From NCBI RefSeq assembly GCF_002813755.1, contig NZ_CP018061.1, positions 3,152,001 to 3,216,000 on the forward strand: a stretch of 64,000 nt of DNA, read 5' to 3'. Below are positions 1 through 10,814 of this stretch, in pieces. The notes beneath the pieces were generated by a model that ran no database searches, had not been told where the DNA came from, and saw only the letters and a list, made by a program, of their open reading frames with translations. The DNA comes from Enterococcus mundtii. Lineage in GTDB: Bacteria; Bacillota; Bacilli; Lactobacillales; Enterococcaceae. Position 1 is the first letter of the stretch. The number at the start of each line of letters is the position of its first letter. Made by a program: the position numbers and the translations under genes.

Positions 1-53
1 TATAATAGTCGTTCGATCAACTATGAAGAATATTTCGGAAGGAGGAGTTACGG

Positions 54-524
54 ATGCCACGTAAAGGTCCTGTTGCAAAACGTGATGTTTTACCAGATCC
101 TATTTATAACTCAAAATTAGTAACTCGCTTGATCAACCGTGTAATGGTTGATGGAAAACGCGGTGTTGCTGCTAATATTATCTATAATGCCTTTGATTTG
201 ATCAAAGAATCTACAGGTAACGATCCATTAGAAGTGTTTGAACAAGCAATGAACAATGTTATGCCTGTTCTTGAAGTTAAAGCACGTCGTGTTGGGGGTT
301 CAAACTATCAAGTACCAGTTGAAGTTCGCCCTGAACGTCGTACGACTTTAGCGCTACGTTGGGTAGTTAACTACGCTCGCTTGCGCGGTGAACACACAAT
401 GGAAGAACGCTTAGCGAAAGAAATCATGGACGCTGCAAACAATACTGGAGCTTCTGTTAAAAAACGCGAAGACACACACAAAATGGCAGACGCGAACCGC
501 GCATTTGCTCATTATCGTTGGTAA
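54..524 (+). CDS. rpsG: 30S ribosomal protein S7
   Basis: S7 binds the 3' major domain of 16S rRNA and nucleates assembly of the 30S head, next to the mRNA exit and E site. The 156-residue product has normal family length; it opens [16 protein letters not shown] and carries the conserved basic stretch [19 protein letters not shown] near residues 78-96. A strong Shine-Dalgarno (GGAGGAG, 41-47) fixes the ATG. It is followed 78 bp later by fusA, the str operon order; rpsL is expected just upstream, outside the window. Identification is secure. Confidence 0.98.
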   Translation: MPRKGPVAKRDVLPDPIYNSKLVTRLINRVMVDGKRGVAANIIYNAFDLIKESTGNDPLEVFEQAMNNVMPVLEVKARRVGGSNYQVPVEVRPERRTTLALRWVVNYARLRGEHTMEERLAKEIMDAANNTGASVKKREDTHKMADANRAFAHYRW

Positions 525-602
525 GATCCTCTCTGTCTGTCGGCTAACCCCACAGCAGAAAGTCAATTTACAATCGATTTAAACAAAGAGAGGAGTAAGA
601 AA

Positions 603-2687
603 ATGGCAAGAGAATTTTCGCTAGAAAAAACTCGTAATATTGGTATCATGGCTCACGTTGATGCAGGTAAAACTACAACAACAGAGCGTATCTTGTACTA
701 TACTGGTAAAATCCATAAAATCGGTGAAACTCACGAAGGAGCTTCACAGATGGACTGGATGGAACAAGAACAAGAACGTGGTATCACGATTACATCTGCT
801 GCCACTACTGCGCAGTGGAAAGGTTACCGCGTAAATATCATCGATACACCAGGACACGTAGACTTCACAATCGAAGTTCAACGTTCTCTACGTGTATTGG
901 ATGGTGCTGTAACTGTACTTGATGCACAATCAGGTGTTGAACCTCAAACTGAAACTGTTTGGCGTCAAGCAACTGAGTACCGAGTACCTCGTATCGTATT
1001 CTGTAACAAAATGGATAAAATCGGTGCAGACTTCTTATACTCAGTAAAATCATTGCACGATCGCTTACAAGCGAACGCGCATCCAATCCAATTGCCAATC
1101 GGTTCTGAAGATAACTTCACAGGTATCATTGACTTGGTAACGATGAAAGCAGAGATCTACACAAACGATCTAGGCACAGACATCCAAGAAACTGAAATCC
1201 CTGAAGAATATGCAGAACAAGCACAAGAATGGCGTGAAAAATTAGTCGAAGCTGTTGCTGAAACAGACGAAGAACTAATGATGAAATATCTTGAAGGTGA
1301 AGAAATCACTCAAGAAGAATTGATTGCCGGTATCCGCCGTGCAACAATCAACGTTGAGTTCTTCCCTGTGTTAGCTGGTTCAGCATTCAAGAATAAAGGG
1401 GTCCAATTGATGTTGGATGCTGTTCTTGATTACTTGCCATCACCACTAGATATCGAAGCAATCAAAGGTATTGACTCAAAAACAGACGAAGAAACAACTC
1501 GTCCTGCAGATGACGAAGCTCCTTTTGCTTCATTAGCATTTAAAGTAATGACTGACCCATTCGTAGGTCGTCTAACTTTCTTCCGTGTCTACTCTGGTGT
1601 CCTTGAAAGTGGTTCATACGTATTGAACGCATCAAAAGGCAAAAAAGAGCGTATCGGTCGTATTCTACAAATGCACGCAAACACACGTCAAGAAATCGAC
1701 AAAGTGTATTCAGGTGATATCGCCGCTGCTGTTGGATTGAAAGATACTACAACAGGGGACACATTGTGTGCGTTAGATGCACCAGTTATCCTTGAATCAA
1801 TCGAATTCCCAGAACCAGTTATCCAAGTCGCTGTTGAGCCTAAATCAAAAGCTGACCAAGATAAAATGGGTGTTGCGTTGCAAAAACTTGCAGAAGAAGA
1901 TCCTTCATTCCGTGTTGAAACAAACGTTGAAACAGGTGAAACAGTTATCTCAGGTATGGGTGAGTTGCACTTGGACGTATTAGTAGACCGTATGAAACGC
2001 GAATTTAAAGTTGAAGCAAACGTTGGTGCGCCTCAAGTTTCTTACCGCGAAACATTCCGTGAAGCAACAAAAGCGGAAGGTAAATTCGTACGTCAGTCTG
2101 GTGGTAAAGGTCAATACGGTCACGTATGGGTTGAATTTACACCAAACGAAGAAGGAAAAGGCTTCGAATTCGAAAACGCAATCGTTGGTGGTGTGGTTCC
2201 ACGTGAATACATCCCAGCAGTTGAAAAAGGATTAGAAGAATCAATGAATAACGGTGTTCTTGCTGGATACCCATTAGTGGATATCAAAGCAAAACTTTAC
2301 GATGGTTCATACCATGACGTCGATTCAAATGAAACAGCGTTCCGTGTTGCTGCATCAATGGCTCTAAGAGCTGCTGCAAAACACGCACGTCCTGTGATCC
2401 TTGAACCAATGATGAAAGTTACGATTACTGTACCAGAAGATTACTTAGGTGATATCATGGGACACGTAACAAGCCGACGCGGACGTGTTGAAGGAATGGA
2501 AGCACACGGTAATTCACAAATCGTTAATGCAATCGTTCCATTGGCAGAAATGTTCGGATACGCGACTACATTGCGTTCAGCAACTCAAGGTCGTGGTACA
2601 TTCATGATGGTATTTGACCACTACGAAGACGTACCGAAATCTGTTCAAGAAGAAATCATTAAGAAAAACGGCGGAAAAGCTGAATAA
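603..2687 (+). CDS. fusA: Elongation factor G
   Basis: EF-G is the GTPase that drives translocation of tRNA and mRNA and, with ribosome recycling factor, splits the ribosome. The 694 residues contain the P-loop AHVDAGKTT (17-25), the G2/switch region with ERGIT (58-62), DTPGH (81-85) and NKMD (135-138), then the beta-barrel domain II and the IV-V domains with the [16 protein letters not shown] segment. SD GAGAGGAG lies just before the ATG. It is the second str operon gene here, with tuf 172 bp downstream. The length is full and no lesions are seen. Confidence 0.98.
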   Translation: MAREFSLEKTRNIGIMAHVDAGKTTTTERILYYTGKIHKIGETHEGASQMDWMEQEQERGITITSAATTAQWKGYRVNIIDTPGHVDFTIEVQRSLRVLDGAVTVLDAQSGVEPQTETVWRQATEYRVPRIVFCNKMDKIGADFLYSVKSLHDRLQANAHPIQLPIGSEDNFTGIIDLVTMKAEIYTNDLGTDIQETEIPEEYAEQAQEWREKLVEAVAETDEELMMKYLEGEEITQEELIAGIRRATINVEFFPVLAGSAFKNKGVQLMLDAVLDYLPSPLDIEAIKGIDSKTDEETTRPADDEAPFASLAFKVMTDPFVGRLTFFRVYSGVLESGSYVLNASKGKKERIGRILQMHANTRQEIDKVYSGDIAAAVGLKDTTTGDTLCALDAPVILESIEFPEPVIQVAVEPKSKADQDKMGVALQKLAEEDPSFRVETNVETGETVISGMGELHLDVLVDRMKREFKVEANVGAPQVSYRETFREATKAEGKFVRQSGGKGQYGHVWVEFTPNEEGKGFEFENAIVGGVVPREYIPAVEKGLEESMNNGVLAGYPLVDIKAKLYDGSYHDVDSNETAFRVAASMALRAAAKHARPVILEPMMKVTITVPEDYLGDIMGHVTSRRGRVEGMEAHGNSQIVNAIVPLAEMFGYATTLRSATQGRGTFMMVFDHYEDVPKSVQEEIIKKNGGKAE

Positions 2688-2702
2688 TTTCTTAAAGCAA
2701 GG

Positions 2703-2741
2703 TAGTCTCGTGAAGAGATTTATCTAGAGACTGTATTTTTT
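2703..2741 (+). terminator. Hairpin with U-tract after fusA
   Basis: AGTCTC (2704-2709) pairs with GAGACT (2727-2732) and is followed by ATTTTTTA. This looks like a partial or weak terminator between fusA and tuf. It would allow tuf, encoding the most abundant protein, to be expressed differently from the upstream str genes. The stem is short, so termination may be incomplete. Confidence 0.45.
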
Positions 2742-2859
2742 ATGCAGTTTCGTGTAAAATAACTTTTGATGATACGGGCATGTGATCGGCAATTTTGTCT
2801 ATCACATACCTATCAGACAAATAAAAATTAAACTGTAATTTTAGGGAGGATATTTTAAA

Positions 2860-4047
2860 ATGGCAAAAGAAAAATTTGACCGTTCGAAACCACACGTTAA
2901 CATTGGTACTATCGGACACGTTGACCATGGTAAAACAACTTTAACAGCTGCAATCACAACTGTACTATCTAAGAAAAACGGCGGCCAAGCAATGGCTTAC
3001 GATCAAATCGATGGTGCTCCTGAAGAACGCGAACGCGGAATCACTATTTCAACAGCTCACGTTGAGTACGAAACTGACGCACGTCACTATGCTCACGTTG
3101 ACTGCCCAGGACACGCGGACTACGTTAAAAACATGATCACTGGTGCTGCTCAAATGGACGGAGCAATCTTAGTTGTTTCTGCTGCTGACGGCCCTATGCC
3201 TCAAACTCGTGAACACATCCTATTATCTCGTCAAGTTGGTGTACCATACATCGTTGTATTCTTGAACAAAGTAGATATGGTTGATGACGAAGAATTACTT
3301 GAATTAGTTGAAATGGAAGTTCGTGACCTATTAACAGAATACGAATTCCCTGGTGACGATGTTCCTGTAATCGCTGGTTCAGCTTTAAGAGCTTTAGAAG
3401 GCGACGCTTCATACGAAGAAAAAATTCTTGAATTGATGGCTGCAGTTGACGAATATATCCCAACTCCAGAACGTGATAACGACAAACCATTCATGATGCC
3501 AGTTGAGGACGTATTCTCAATCACTGGTCGTGGTACTGTTGCTACAGGACGTGTTGAACGTGGACAAGTTCGTGTTGGTGACGTTATCGATATCGTTGGT
3601 ATCGCAGAAGAAACAGCTCAAACAACTGTAACTGGTGTTGAAATGTTCCGTAAATTATTAGACTACGCTGAAGCAGGCGATAACATTGGTGCGTTACTAC
3701 GTGGTGTTTCACGTGAAGACATCCAACGTGGTCAAGTTTTAGCTAAACCAGGTACAATCACACCTCATACAAAATTCTCTGCAGAAGTATACGTGTTGAC
3801 TAAAGAAGAAGGTGGACGTCATACTCCATTCTTCACTAACTACCGTCCACAATTCTACTTCCGTACGACTGACGTAACTGGTGTTGTTGAATTACCAGAA
3901 GGAACTGAAATGGTTATGCCTGGCGACAACGTAACAATGGAAGTTGAATTAATCCACCCAATCGCTATCGAAAATGGTACTAAATTCTCAATCCGTGAAG
4001 GCGGACGTACAGTTGGTGCCGGTGTCGTTACAGAAATCAAAGCTTAA
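2860..4047 (+). CDS. tuf: Elongation factor Tu
   Basis: EF-Tu delivers aminoacyl-tRNA to the ribosomal A site as a GTP ternary complex. The 395 residues show GHVDHGKTT (19-27), ERERGIT (56-62), DCPGH (81-85) and NKVD (136-139), with beta-barrel domains II and III after about residue 205. SD GGGAGG lies about 10 nt upstream of the ATG. The 172-bp leader is longer than other str spacers and may hold a separate promoter, but I could not identify a convincing one. A strong terminator follows. Confidence 0.98.
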   Translation: MAKEKFDRSKPHVNIGTIGHVDHGKTTLTAAITTVLSKKNGGQAMAYDQIDGAPEERERGITISTAHVEYETDARHYAHVDCPGHADYVKNMITGAAQMDGAILVVSAADGPMPQTREHILLSRQVGVPYIVVFLNKVDMVDDEELLELVEMEVRDLLTEYEFPGDDVPVIAGSALRALEGDASYEEKILELMAAVDEYIPTPERDNDKPFMMPVEDVFSITGRGTVATGRVERGQVRVGDVIDIVGIAEETAQTTVTGVEMFRKLLDYAEAGDNIGALLRGVSREDIQRGQVLAKPGTITPHTKFSAEVYVLTKEEGGRHTPFFTNYRPQFYFRTTDVTGVVELPEGTEMVMPGDNVTMEVELIHPIAIENGTKFSIREGGRTVGAGVVTEIKA

Positions 4048-4088
4048 TTCATTTTAAACCTAACAAAGTAACATTTATTCGGACGTTG

Positions 4089-4133
4089 AAGTTCGAGGTA
4101 AGGATCTTGATCCTTTGCCTCGAACTTTTTTTA
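4089..4133 (+). terminator. Rho-independent terminator of tuf
   Basis: AAGTTCGAGG (4089-4098) pairs with CCTCGAACTT (4118-4127), with an inner GGATC/GATCC pairing, and the stem runs into a T-tract (to 4133). This ends the str operon just before the IS200-like insertion. Confidence 0.9.
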
Positions 4134-4225
4134 TTATTGTCTTTAGACCAAGTTGAGCTCGCAAAGCGAGTGAAACAGAAAACCACCTGCTATGCGGGTG
4201 GGGAATAAAAGGTTCTACCAAAAAG

Positions 4226-4281
4226 CCCTTCCTATCGTTAAAATATGATTGTTCAGGTCATATTGATAACGAAAGGAAGGG
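4226..4281 (+). promoter_or_regulatory. RBS-sequestering stem-loop upstream of tnpA
   Basis: CCCTTCCT (from 4226) pairs with AGGAAGGG (to 4281), and the stem continues inward through ATCGTTA/TAACGAT-like and ATATGA/TCATAT pairs. The 3' arm contains the only Shine-Dalgarno (GGAAGGG, 4275-4281) for the transposase ATG at 4289. Known IS200 elements repress transposase translation by this kind of 5' structure, and the sequence here fits that design. Confidence 0.7.
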
Positions 4282-4288
4282 AAAAGAA

Positions 4289-4744
4289 ATGGCTAATAAA
4301 GCAAATAGTTTAGCCCATACAAAGTGGCTGTGCAAATACCACATTGTATTCACACCAAAGTATAGAAGAAAAATCATCTATAATCAATATCGAGCAAGTA
4401 TTCAAGAAATTATCAAACGACTATGTAAGTATAAGGGAGTAGAAATCTTGGAAGGACATATGATGCCAGATCACGTCCATCTATTATTGAGTATCCCACC
4501 AAAAATAAGCGTGTCAAGTTTTATGGGTTATCTTAAAGGAAAGAGTGCATTGATGATTTTTGATAAACATGCAAATTTAAAATATAAATTTGGCAATCGA
4601 CATTTTTGGGCAGAAGGATATTATGTAAGCACAGTGGGATTGAATGAAGCGACCATAAGGAAATACATTCAAGAACAAGAGAAACATGATATAGCGCTAG
4701 ATAAATTGAGCGTTCGAGAATACGAGGACCCTTTTAAGGGTTAG
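4289..4744 (+). CDS. tnpA: IS200/IS605-family Y1 transposase
   Basis: This is a single-strand DNA transposase of the HUH/Y1 relaxase-like family. In its 151 residues the HUH motif is His62-Val-His64 (DHVHLLL), and the nucleophile is probably Tyr126 in KYIQEQ, matching the Y-x-x-x-Q signature of the family. Length is normal (about 130-155). No frameshift is visible, so the gene looks intact. Its codon use is AT-richer than the flanking translation genes. No accessory tnpB is present. Confidence 0.93.
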   Translation: MANKANSLAHTKWLCKYHIVFTPKYRRKIIYNQYRASIQEIIKRLCKYKGVEILEGHMMPDHVHLLLSIPPKISVSSFMGYLKGKSALMIFDKHANLKYKFGNRHFWAEGYYVSTVGLNEATIRKYIQEQEKHDIALDKLSVREYEDPFKG

Positions 4745-5305
4745 AGAGTAGAACAAACACCTTTTTAAAGGTAGGCAAAAGTGACAAAGGCAATATGGCT
4801 TGAACATGAAATGAGAAAGCCAGCGTCTTTAGGCGCTGGCCGGTGTTAAGGGCTTATAGCCCTAGAGCAAACCACCCTTTTGAAGGGTGGTTATGATTTG
4901 AGCAAACGATTCGTTAGGAGAGAGGCTATGAAATAGGGGAATATCCAAAAATATTCTTAATATGTAGTGAATTTTCTTTTTTATCTAAATAGGTGAATGA
5001 AAATCGGAAGGAAAACAACAAATCCTCCTATAAATAGAGAAGGATTTCTCGTTTTTTAGCTAAATGAAAACTTATGAAAATAAATTGTTTTTTACAGCAA
5101 AAAAACCTTGCGTTGTGAATTTAGATATATTATAATGACAAAGGTGCGTTTACCTTAGGTGAATGGCACAGACGAAATCAAAATGATTTTGTCGGCTAAG
5201 AAACGAGAGGTTGCGACACGCCCGGACGCTTTGCCACGAACGAGCGTGACGGAAATTTTCGTGGAGCTATGTCTACTTTTCAAAATAGGCGAAGGAGGGA
5301 ACAAG
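4745..5305. other. Intergenic: IS right end, terminator-like hairpin, S10 promoter and leader
   Basis: From left to right: several hairpins of the IS 3' part (GCCAGCG/CGCTGGC about 4819-4840, then 4870-4892); a terminator-like stem AAATCCT/AGGATTT (5020-5047) followed by GTTTTTT, perhaps the former distal str terminator; the S10 promoter (5108-5136); and the 160-nt leader of rpsJ. No protein gene is seen. Confidence 0.7.
5108..5136 (+). promoter_or_regulatory. Promoter of the S10-spc-alpha operon
   Basis: The -35 TTGCGT (5108-5113) and a perfect -10 TATAAT (5131-5136) are separated by exactly 17 bp. Transcription should start near 5143, giving a leader of about 160 nt before rpsJ. The leader has two clear hairpins: GACgAAATCA pairing with TGATTTtGTC (about 5170-5193), and CCACGAA (5234-5240) pairing with TTCGTGG (5258-5264). 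No U-tract terminator follows either. Confidence 0.8.
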
Positions 5306-5614
5306 ATGGCAAAACAAAAAATTCGTATCCGTTTAAAAGCGTATGAACACCGTATTTTAGATCAATCAGCGGATAAAATCGTGGAAACTGCAAAAAGAAC
5401 TGGAGCTGGCGTTTCTGGTCCAATTCCATTACCAACTGAACGCAGTCTTTACACAGTTATTCGTGCGACTCACAAATACAAAGATTCACGCGAACAATTC
5501 GAAATGCGTACACACAAACGTCTTATCGACATTGTGAACCCAACACCAAAAACAGTTGATGCTTTAATGAAGCTTGACTTACCATCAGGTGTTAACATCG
5601 AAATCAAACTATAA
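5306..5614 (+). CDS. rpsJ: 30S ribosomal protein S10
   Basis: S10 is a component of the 30S head and, as NusE, part of antitermination complexes. The open frame extends upstream to 5159, but the true start is ATG 5306. It follows SD GAAGGAGGG (5291-5299) and gives [16 protein letters not shown] and the standard 102 residues. The conserved [16 protein letters not shown] segment is present (about 38-53). It is the first gene of the 14-kb ribosomal superoperon, 31 bp before rplC. Confidence 0.97.
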   Translation: MAKQKIRIRLKAYEHRILDQSADKIVETAKRTGAGVSGPIPLPTERSLYTVIRATHKYKDSREQFEMRTHKRLIDIVNPTPKTVDALMKLDLPSGVNIEIKL

Positions 5615-5645
5615 AAACTAAACTAATAATAATGGAGGTGTACTC

Positions 5646-6275
5646 ATGACCAAAGGAATCTTAGGGAAAAAAGTGGGAATGACACAAATCTTCACTGAAT
5701 CTGGCGAATTAATTCCAGTTACTGTTGTAGAAGCTACGCCAAACGTAGTACTACAAGTAAAAACAATGGAAACTGATGGCTACGAAGCTATTCAAGTTGG
5801 TTACCAAGACAAACGTGAAGTTTTATCAAACAAACCTGCGAAAGGTCATGTTGCAAAAGCAAACACGGCTCCTAAGCGCTTCATTCGTGAATTCAAAAAT
5901 GTTGAGCTAGGAGAATATGAAGTAGGAAAAGAAATTACAGTTGATGTTTTCCAAGCAGGAGACATTATTGATGTAACAGGTACTACGAAAGGTAAAGGAT
6001 TCCAAGGGGTTATCAAACGTCACGGCCAAAGCCGCGGACCAATGGCTCACGGTTCTCGCTACCATCGTCGTCCTGGGTCAATGGGTCCAGTTGCACCTAA
6101 CCGTGTATTCAAAAACAAACGTCTTGCTGGCCGTATGGGTGGCAACCGCGTAACTATCCAAAACTTGGAAGTTGTACGTGTAGATGCTGAAAGAAACGTA
6201 ATCTTGATCAAAGGTAACGTTCCTGGAGCGAAAAAATCATTAATCACTATCAAATCAGCTGTGAAAGCTAAATAA
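5646..6275 (+). CDS. rplC: 50S ribosomal protein L3
   Basis: L3 is an early-assembly 50S protein bound near the 3' end of 23S rRNA; its extended finger reaches toward the peptidyl-transferase centre. The 209 residues begin [16 protein letters not shown], the typical N terminus. The central loop includes [15 protein letters not shown] (about 136-150), which holds the conserved segment altered in some pleuromutilin/linezolid-resistant strains; nothing abnormal is seen here. SD TGGAGGTG sits 7 nt before ATG. Confidence 0.97.
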   Translation: MTKGILGKKVGMTQIFTESGELIPVTVVEATPNVVLQVKTMETDGYEAIQVGYQDKREVLSNKPAKGHVAKANTAPKRFIREFKNVELGEYEVGKEITVDVFQAGDIIDVTGTTKGKGFQGVIKRHGQSRGPMAHGSRYHRRPGSMGPVAPNRVFKNKRLAGRMGGNRVTIQNLEVVRVDAERNVILIKGNVPGAKKSLITIKSAVKAK

Positions 6276-6302
6276 TAGTAGGAAGAAAGGAGGAACTAAG
6301 GA

Positions 6303-6926
6303 ATGCCGAATGTAGCATTATTCAAACAAGATGGAAGCCAAAACGGTGAAATCACTCTTAACGAAGAAATCTTCGGAATTGAACCAAATGAAAGTGTTGT
6401 TTACGACGCAATCGTTATGCAACGCGCATCATTAAGACAAGGAACACATGCGGTTAAAAACCGTAGCGCTGTTCGAGGCGGTGGCCGTAAACCATGGCGT
6501 CAAAAAGGAACTGGTCGTGCTCGTCAAGGATCAATCCGTTCACCGCAATGGCGTGGAGGTGGCGTAGTCTTCGGACCAACACCACGTTCTTACAGCTACA
6601 AACTTCCTAAAAAAGTTCGTCGTTTAGCAATGAAATCTGTATTGTCAGAAAAAGTTGCTGAAAACAACTTGGTAGCAATCGAAGGATTAAGCTTTGATGC
6701 ACCAAAAACAAAAGAATTCAAAGAAGTTCTTGCTAAATTATCTATTGACTCTAAAGTATTGGTTGTACTAGAACCTGGTAACGACTTTGCAGCTTTATCT
6801 GCACGTAACTTATCAAACGTTTCTGTAGTAACTTCTGACAACGTTAGCGTTCTAGATGTTGTATCAAATACAAAAGTTTTAGCAACACAAACTGCTCTTA
6901 CTCAAATTGAGGAGGTGCTTGCATAA
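6303..6926 (+). CDS. rplD: 50S ribosomal protein L4
   Basis: L4 has a globular domain on the 50S surface and a long loop lining the nascent-peptide exit tunnel. The loop is visible as [19 protein letters not shown] (about 60-78), the macrolide-resistance hotspot in the family. Length is 207 residues. In enteric bacteria L4 autoregulates the S10 operon; whether it does so here is unknown. Its stop codon overlaps the rplW start by one base (TAATG), indicating translational coupling. Confidence 0.97.
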   Translation: MPNVALFKQDGSQNGEITLNEEIFGIEPNESVVYDAIVMQRASLRQGTHAVKNRSAVRGGGRKPWRQKGTGRARQGSIRSPQWRGGGVVFGPTPRSYSYKLPKKVRRLAMKSVLSEKVAENNLVAIEGLSFDAPKTKEFKEVLAKLSIDSKVLVVLEPGNDFAALSARNLSNVSVVTSDNVSVLDVVSNTKVLATQTALTQIEEVLA

Positions 6927-7216
6927 TGAACTTACTAGACGTAATCAAACGCCCAGTGATCACTGAGAAATCAATGCTTGCCATGGATGACAAGAAATAT
7001 ACTTTCGAAGTAGACACTCGCGCAAACAAAACTTTAGTAAAACAAGCGGTTGAAGCTGCTTTTGACGTGAAAGTCAAAAACGTGAACATCGTGAACGTAC
7101 GTGCGAAATTCAAACGTATGGGCAAATATGCAGGATATACAAAAAAACGTCGCAAAGCGATCGTTACATTGACTGAAGATTCAAAAGAAATCCAATTATT
7201 CGAAGCTGCTGAATAA
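6926..7216 (+). CDS. rplW: 50S ribosomal protein L23
   Basis: L23 sits at the polypeptide exit and is the docking site for trigger factor and SRP. The 96 residues contain RPVITEKSM (9-17), the conserved opening helix, and the C-terminal beta strands with [20 protein letters not shown]. It overlaps rplD by one base; the SD GAGGAGGTG lies inside the end of rplD. Gene order matches all Firmicute S10 operons. Confidence 0.97.
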   Translation: MNLLDVIKRPVITEKSMLAMDDKKYTFEVDTRANKTLVKQAVEAAFDVKVKNVNIVNVRAKFKRMGKYAGYTKKRRKAIVTLTEDSKEIQLFEAAE

Positions 7217-7254
7217 GCAACACTCGATAACTGATTAAATTAGGAGGGGAAAAC

Positions 7255-8085
7255 GTGGCGATTAAAAAGTACAAACCTACCACAAATGGCCGTCGTAACA
7301 TGACAGGTTCTGATTTTGCTGAAATCACAACATCAACACCTGAAAAAACATTGTTACAGCCATTGAAAAACCATGCTGGACGTAATAACAACGGCCGCAT
7401 TACTGTACGTCATCAAGGTGGCGGACACAAACGCCAATACCGCGTGATCGATTTCAAACGTAACAAAGACAACGTTGTTGCTACTGTTCAAACGATCGAA
7501 TATGATCCAAACCGTTCAGCTAACATCGCGTTAGTACATTATGAAGATGGAGTGAAAGCTTACATCTTAGCACCAAAAGGACTACAAGTTGGAATGAAAC
7601 TTGTTTCAGGTCCTGAAGCAGATATCAAAGTCGGAAATGCTCTTCCTTTAGAAAACATTCCAGTTGGTACTGTGATCCACAATATTGAAATGAAACCTGG
7701 TAAAGGTGGACAATTGATCCGTTCTGCTGGTACAAGTGCTCAAGTACTTGGTAAAGAAGGCAAATACGTATTGATCCGCTTGAACTCTGGTGAAGTTCGC
7801 ATGATCTTAGCTGCATGCCGTGCAACAATCGGTTCTGTAGGTAACGAACAACACGAACTTATCAATATTGGTAAAGCTGGCCGCTCTCGTTGGATGCGTA
7901 AACGCCCAACTGTACGTGGTAGCGTAATGAACCCTAACGATCACCCACACGGTGGTGGTGAAGGTAAAGCTCCAATCGGACGTAAAGCTCCAGTTTCTCC
8001 TTGGGGTCAACCAGCTCTTGGTTACAAAACTCGTAACAAGAAAGCTAAATCAGACAAACTTATCGTTCGTCGTAAAAATAAATAA
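7255..8085 (+). CDS. rplB: 50S ribosomal protein L2
   Basis: L2 is one of the most conserved 50S proteins and is needed for subunit joining and peptidyl-transferase centre organisation. The 276 residues start from GTG (SD AGGAGGGG) as [17 protein letters not shown]. They include [18 protein letters not shown] (about 43-60) and the C-terminal [17 protein letters not shown], containing the universally conserved histidine implicated in peptidyl-transferase function. It lies 38 bp after rplW and 42 bp before rpsS. Confidence 0.97.
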   Translation: MAIKKYKPTTNGRRNMTGSDFAEITTSTPEKTLLQPLKNHAGRNNNGRITVRHQGGGHKRQYRVIDFKRNKDNVVATVQTIEYDPNRSANIALVHYEDGVKAYILAPKGLQVGMKLVSGPEADIKVGNALPLENIPVGTVIHNIEMKPGKGGQLIRSAGTSAQVLGKEGKYVLIRLNSGEVRMILAACRATIGSVGNEQHELINIGKAGRSRWMRKRPTVRGSVMNPNDHPHGGGEGKAPIGRKAPVSPWGQPALGYKTRNKKAKSDKLIVRRKNK

Positions 8086-8127
8086 TTACTTTGACCATGT
8101 GTCGCACATTTTGAGAGGAGGTTCACC

Positions 8128-8406
8128 ATGGGTCGTAGTTTAAAGAAAGGGCCTTTCGTTGATGAGCATTTAATGAGTAAAGTTGAAGCTCAAGCAGGGG
8201 CCGAAAAGAAAAAAGTAATCAAAACTTGGTCTCGTCGTTCGACAATTTTCCCAAGTTTTGTTGGATATACCATCGCAGTATATGATGGACGTAAACACGT
8301 ACCAGTTTACATCCAAGAAGATATGGTAGGACACAAATTAGGTGAATTCGCACCAACTAGAACTTATCGTGGGCATGTCGCTGACGACAAGAAAACGAGA
8401 CGCTAA
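8128..8406 (+). CDS. rpsS: 30S ribosomal protein S19
   Basis: S19 forms a complex with S13 in the 30S head and contacts 16S rRNA helix 42 and the A-site finger bridge. The 92 residues are [15 protein letters not shown] through the [16 protein letters not shown] motif (about 68-83), diagnostic of the family. The ATG is preceded by GAGAGGAGG. The spacing to rplV is 22 bp. Confidence 0.97.
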   Translation: MGRSLKKGPFVDEHLMSKVEAQAGAEKKKVIKTWSRRSTIFPSFVGYTIAVYDGRKHVPVYIQEDMVGHKLGEFAPTRTYRGHVADDKKTRR

Positions 8407-8428
8407 TTCGAGGGGAGGATAAAAGCAA

Positions 8429-8776
8429 ATGGCAGAACAAATCACATCAGCTAAAGCAACTGCAAAAACAGTTCGCACTTCACCTCGTAAAGCGCGTCTA
8501 GTAATTGACCTTATCAGAGGTAAAAGTGTTGCGGATGCAATTTCAATTTTGAAATTCACACCAAACAAATCTGCTGGGATCATCGAGAAAGTATTGATGT
8601 CAGCAATTGCAAATGCAGAAAACAACTTTGACTTAGATGTTGAGAACTTGGTAGTATCTGAAGCATTTGTTAACGAAGGACCAACAATGAAACGTTTCCG
8701 TCCACGTGCAAAAGGTTCAGCTTCACCAATCAACAAACGTACAAGTCATATCACGGTAGTCGTATCAGAAAAATAA
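8429..8776 (+). CDS. rplV: 50S ribosomal protein L22
   Basis: L22 spans the 50S subunit, and its beta-hairpin lines the exit tunnel next to L4. The 115 residues have the [18 protein letters not shown] segment (14-31) and the hairpin region [20 protein letters not shown] (about 84-103), where macrolide-resistance changes arise in related species; no insertion or deletion is seen. SD GAGGGGAGG lies well placed before the ATG. Confidence 0.97.
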   Translation: MAEQITSAKATAKTVRTSPRKARLVIDLIRGKSVADAISILKFTPNKSAGIIEKVLMSAIANAENNFDLDVENLVVSEAFVNEGPTMKRFRPRAKGSASPINKRTSHITVVVSEK

Positions 8777-8789
8777 GGAGGGATAATCT

Positions 8790-9446
8790 GTGGGTCAAAA
8801 AGTACATCCAATTGGAATGCGTGTAGGCATCATCCGCGACTGGGATGCAAAATGGTTTGCTGAAAAAGAGTATGCAGAGTTCTTACACGAAGATTTAAGA
8901 ATCCGTAAATTTATTTCAACTAGACTTGCTGATGCTGCTGTATCAACAATTGAAATCGAACGCGCAACTGGCCGCGTAAACATTTCAATCCACACAGCTA
9001 AACCAGGTATGGTTATTGGTAAAGGCGGATCTGAAGTCGAAAACCTAAGAAAAGAATTAAACAAATTAACTGGTAAAAGAATCCATATCAACATCGTGGA
9101 AATCAAAAAACCAGATTTAGATGCTAAATTAGTAGGTGAAGGAATTGCACGTCAATTAGAAAACCGTGTTGCATTCCGTCGCGCTCAAAAACAAGCGATC
9201 CAACGTTCAATGCGTTCTGGCGCTAAAGGGATCAAAACTCAAGTATCTGGACGTCTAAACGGTGCGGATATCGCTCGTTCAGAAGGATACTCAGAAGGAA
9301 CAGTTCCTCTTCACACTTTGCGTGCGGATATTGATTACGCATGGGAAGAAGCAGATACAACATACGGAAAACTAGGAGTTAAAGTGTGGATCTATCGTGG
9401 AGAAATTCTTCCAACTAAAAAAAACACTGAGAAAGGAGGGAAATAA
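8790..9446 (+). CDS. rpsC: 30S ribosomal protein S3
   Basis: S3 lies at the mRNA entry tunnel and contributes to the ribosomal helicase activity. In its 218 residues the KH domain is marked by [10 protein letters not shown] (71-80), and the C-terminal domain by [18 protein letters not shown]. It starts with GTG after SD AAGGAGGG. There are only 2 bp between its stop and the rplP ATG, so the two genes are probably translationally coupled. Confidence 0.97.
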   Translation: MGQKVHPIGMRVGIIRDWDAKWFAEKEYAEFLHEDLRIRKFISTRLADAAVSTIEIERATGRVNISIHTAKPGMVIGKGGSEVENLRKELNKLTGKRIHINIVEIKKPDLDAKLVGEGIARQLENRVAFRRAQKQAIQRSMRSGAKGIKTQVSGRLNGADIARSEGYSEGTVPLHTLRADIDYAWEEADTTYGKLGVKVWIYRGEILPTKKNTEKGGK

Positions 9447-9448
9447 AC

Positions 9449-9883
9449 ATGTTAGTACCTAAACGTGTAAAACACCGTCGTGAATTCCGCGGAAAAATGC
9501 GTGGTGAAGCAAAAGGCGGAAAAGAAGTAGCATTCGGTGAATACGGCTTACAAGCTGTTGAATCACACTGGATCACAAACCGTCAGATCGAAGCTTCTCG
9601 TATTGCTATGACTCGTTACATGAAACGTGGCGGGAAAGTATGGATCAAAATTTTCCCTCATAAATCATATACATCTAAAGCGATCGGCGTTCGTATGGGT
9701 AAAGGTAAAGGGGCTCCTGAAGGATGGGTTGCACCAGTAAAACGTGGTAAAATCATGTTTGAAATTGCAGGCGTTTCTGAAGAAGTAGCTCGTGAAGCAT
9801 TACGTTTAGCTTCTCACAAATTACCAATGAAAACTAAGATCGTAAAACGTGAGGAAATGGGTGGTGAATCGAATGAAGGTTAA
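9449..9883 (+). CDS. rplP: 50S ribosomal protein L16
   Basis: L16 contacts the A-site tRNA and organises the 5S/23S region near the decoding-to-peptidyl-transfer path. The 144 residues start [16 protein letters not shown] and contain the loop [19 protein letters not shown] (about 82-100), where evernimicin/avilamycin resistance changes map in enterococci; the sequence appears ordinary. SD GAAAGGAGGG lies inside the rpsC end. The last 11 bases overlap the beginning of rpmC in another frame. Confidence 0.97.
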   Translation: MLVPKRVKHRREFRGKMRGEAKGGKEVAFGEYGLQAVESHWITNRQIEASRIAMTRYMKRGGKVWIKIFPHKSYTSKAIGVRMGKGKGAPEGWVAPVKRGKIMFEIAGVSEEVAREALRLASHKLPMKTKIVKREEMGGESNEG

Positions 9884-10061
9884 AGAAATCAGAGAATTAA
9901 CCACTGCCGAAATGCTTGATCAAGAAAAACAATTAAAAGAAGAATTGTTTAATCTTAGATTCCAATTAGCAACAGGTCAATTAGAAAACACTGCACGTAT
10001 TAAAGAAGTACGTAAATCGATTGCACGCATCAAAACAGTTTTGCGTGAACAAGCTAAGTAA
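9873..10061 (+). CDS. rpmC: 50S ribosomal protein L29
   Basis: L29 is a small helical protein beside L23 at the polypeptide exit. The frame is open from 9849, but the real start is ATG 9873, giving [14 protein letters not shown] and 62 residues, the family norm. It overlaps the end of rplP by 11 bases. The helical hairpin and the [13 protein letters not shown] motif (here [19 protein letters not shown]) are typical. Confidence 0.95.
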   Translation: MKVKEIRELTTAEMLDQEKQLKEELFNLRFQLATGQLENTARIKEVRKSIARIKTVLREQAK

Positions 10062-10085
10062 TTATGGAAGGAGGCCATTAAGCGT

Positions 10086-10352
10086 ATGACTGAAGAAAGA
10101 AATCAACGCAAAGTTTATCAAGGTCGCGTGGTATCAGACAAAATGGATAAAACAATTACCGTTGCTGTCGAAACAAAGAAAAACCACCCTATCTACGGTA
10201 AACGTATGAACTATTCTAAGAAGTACAAAGTACATGATGAAAACAACACAGCAAAAGTTGGCGACATCGTGAGAATTATGGAAACTCGTCCATTATCAGC
10301 TACAAAACGTTTCCGTTTGTTGGAAATAGTCGAAGAAGCAGTTATTATCTAA
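10086..10352 (+). CDS. rpsQ: 30S ribosomal protein S17
   Basis: S17 is a primary 16S rRNA binding protein in the 30S body with an OB fold. The 88 residues include [19 protein letters not shown] (about 11-29) and the [16 protein letters not shown] loop, then [20 protein letters not shown], all typical. SD GGAAGGAGG lies about 9 nt from the ATG. Confidence 0.97.
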   Translation: MTEERNQRKVYQGRVVSDKMDKTITVAVETKKNHPIYGKRMNYSKKYKVHDENNTAKVGDIVRIMETRPLSATKRFRLLEIVEEAVII

Positions 10353-10355
10353 TAA

Positions 10356-10778
<423 letters not shown>

Positions 10779-10814
10779 TCTTGAGACACTTAACAAAGGA
10801 GGTGCGAAACAGTT

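Larger units (their letters stand above)
4150..4905 (+). mobile_element. Solitary IS200-type element (IS200/IS605 family)
   Basis: The single transposase gene is flanked by imperfect subterminal hairpins rather than terminal inverted repeats, as is typical of the family. The left hairpin is CCACCTGC/GCGGGTGG (4183-4201). The right hairpin is AACCACCCTT/AAGGGTGGTT with a TTG loop (4870-4892). There is no TnpB or RNA-guide gene, so this is the IS200 (tnpA-only) subgroup. It sits between the tuf terminator and the S10 promoter and interrupts neither. The exact ends are estimates, because IS200 elements make no target duplication. Confidence 0.75.

Noticed and set aside
2742..2859. Separate tuf promoter in the fusA-tuf spacer
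   Set aside because: TTGTCT and TTGATG hexamers exist but no acceptable -10 stands at 16-18 bp, so I do not list a promoter.
5159..5305. N-terminal extension of rpsJ
   Set aside because: The extension is the structured leader; S10 has a fixed length of 102 residues and the internal ATG has a strong ribosome site.
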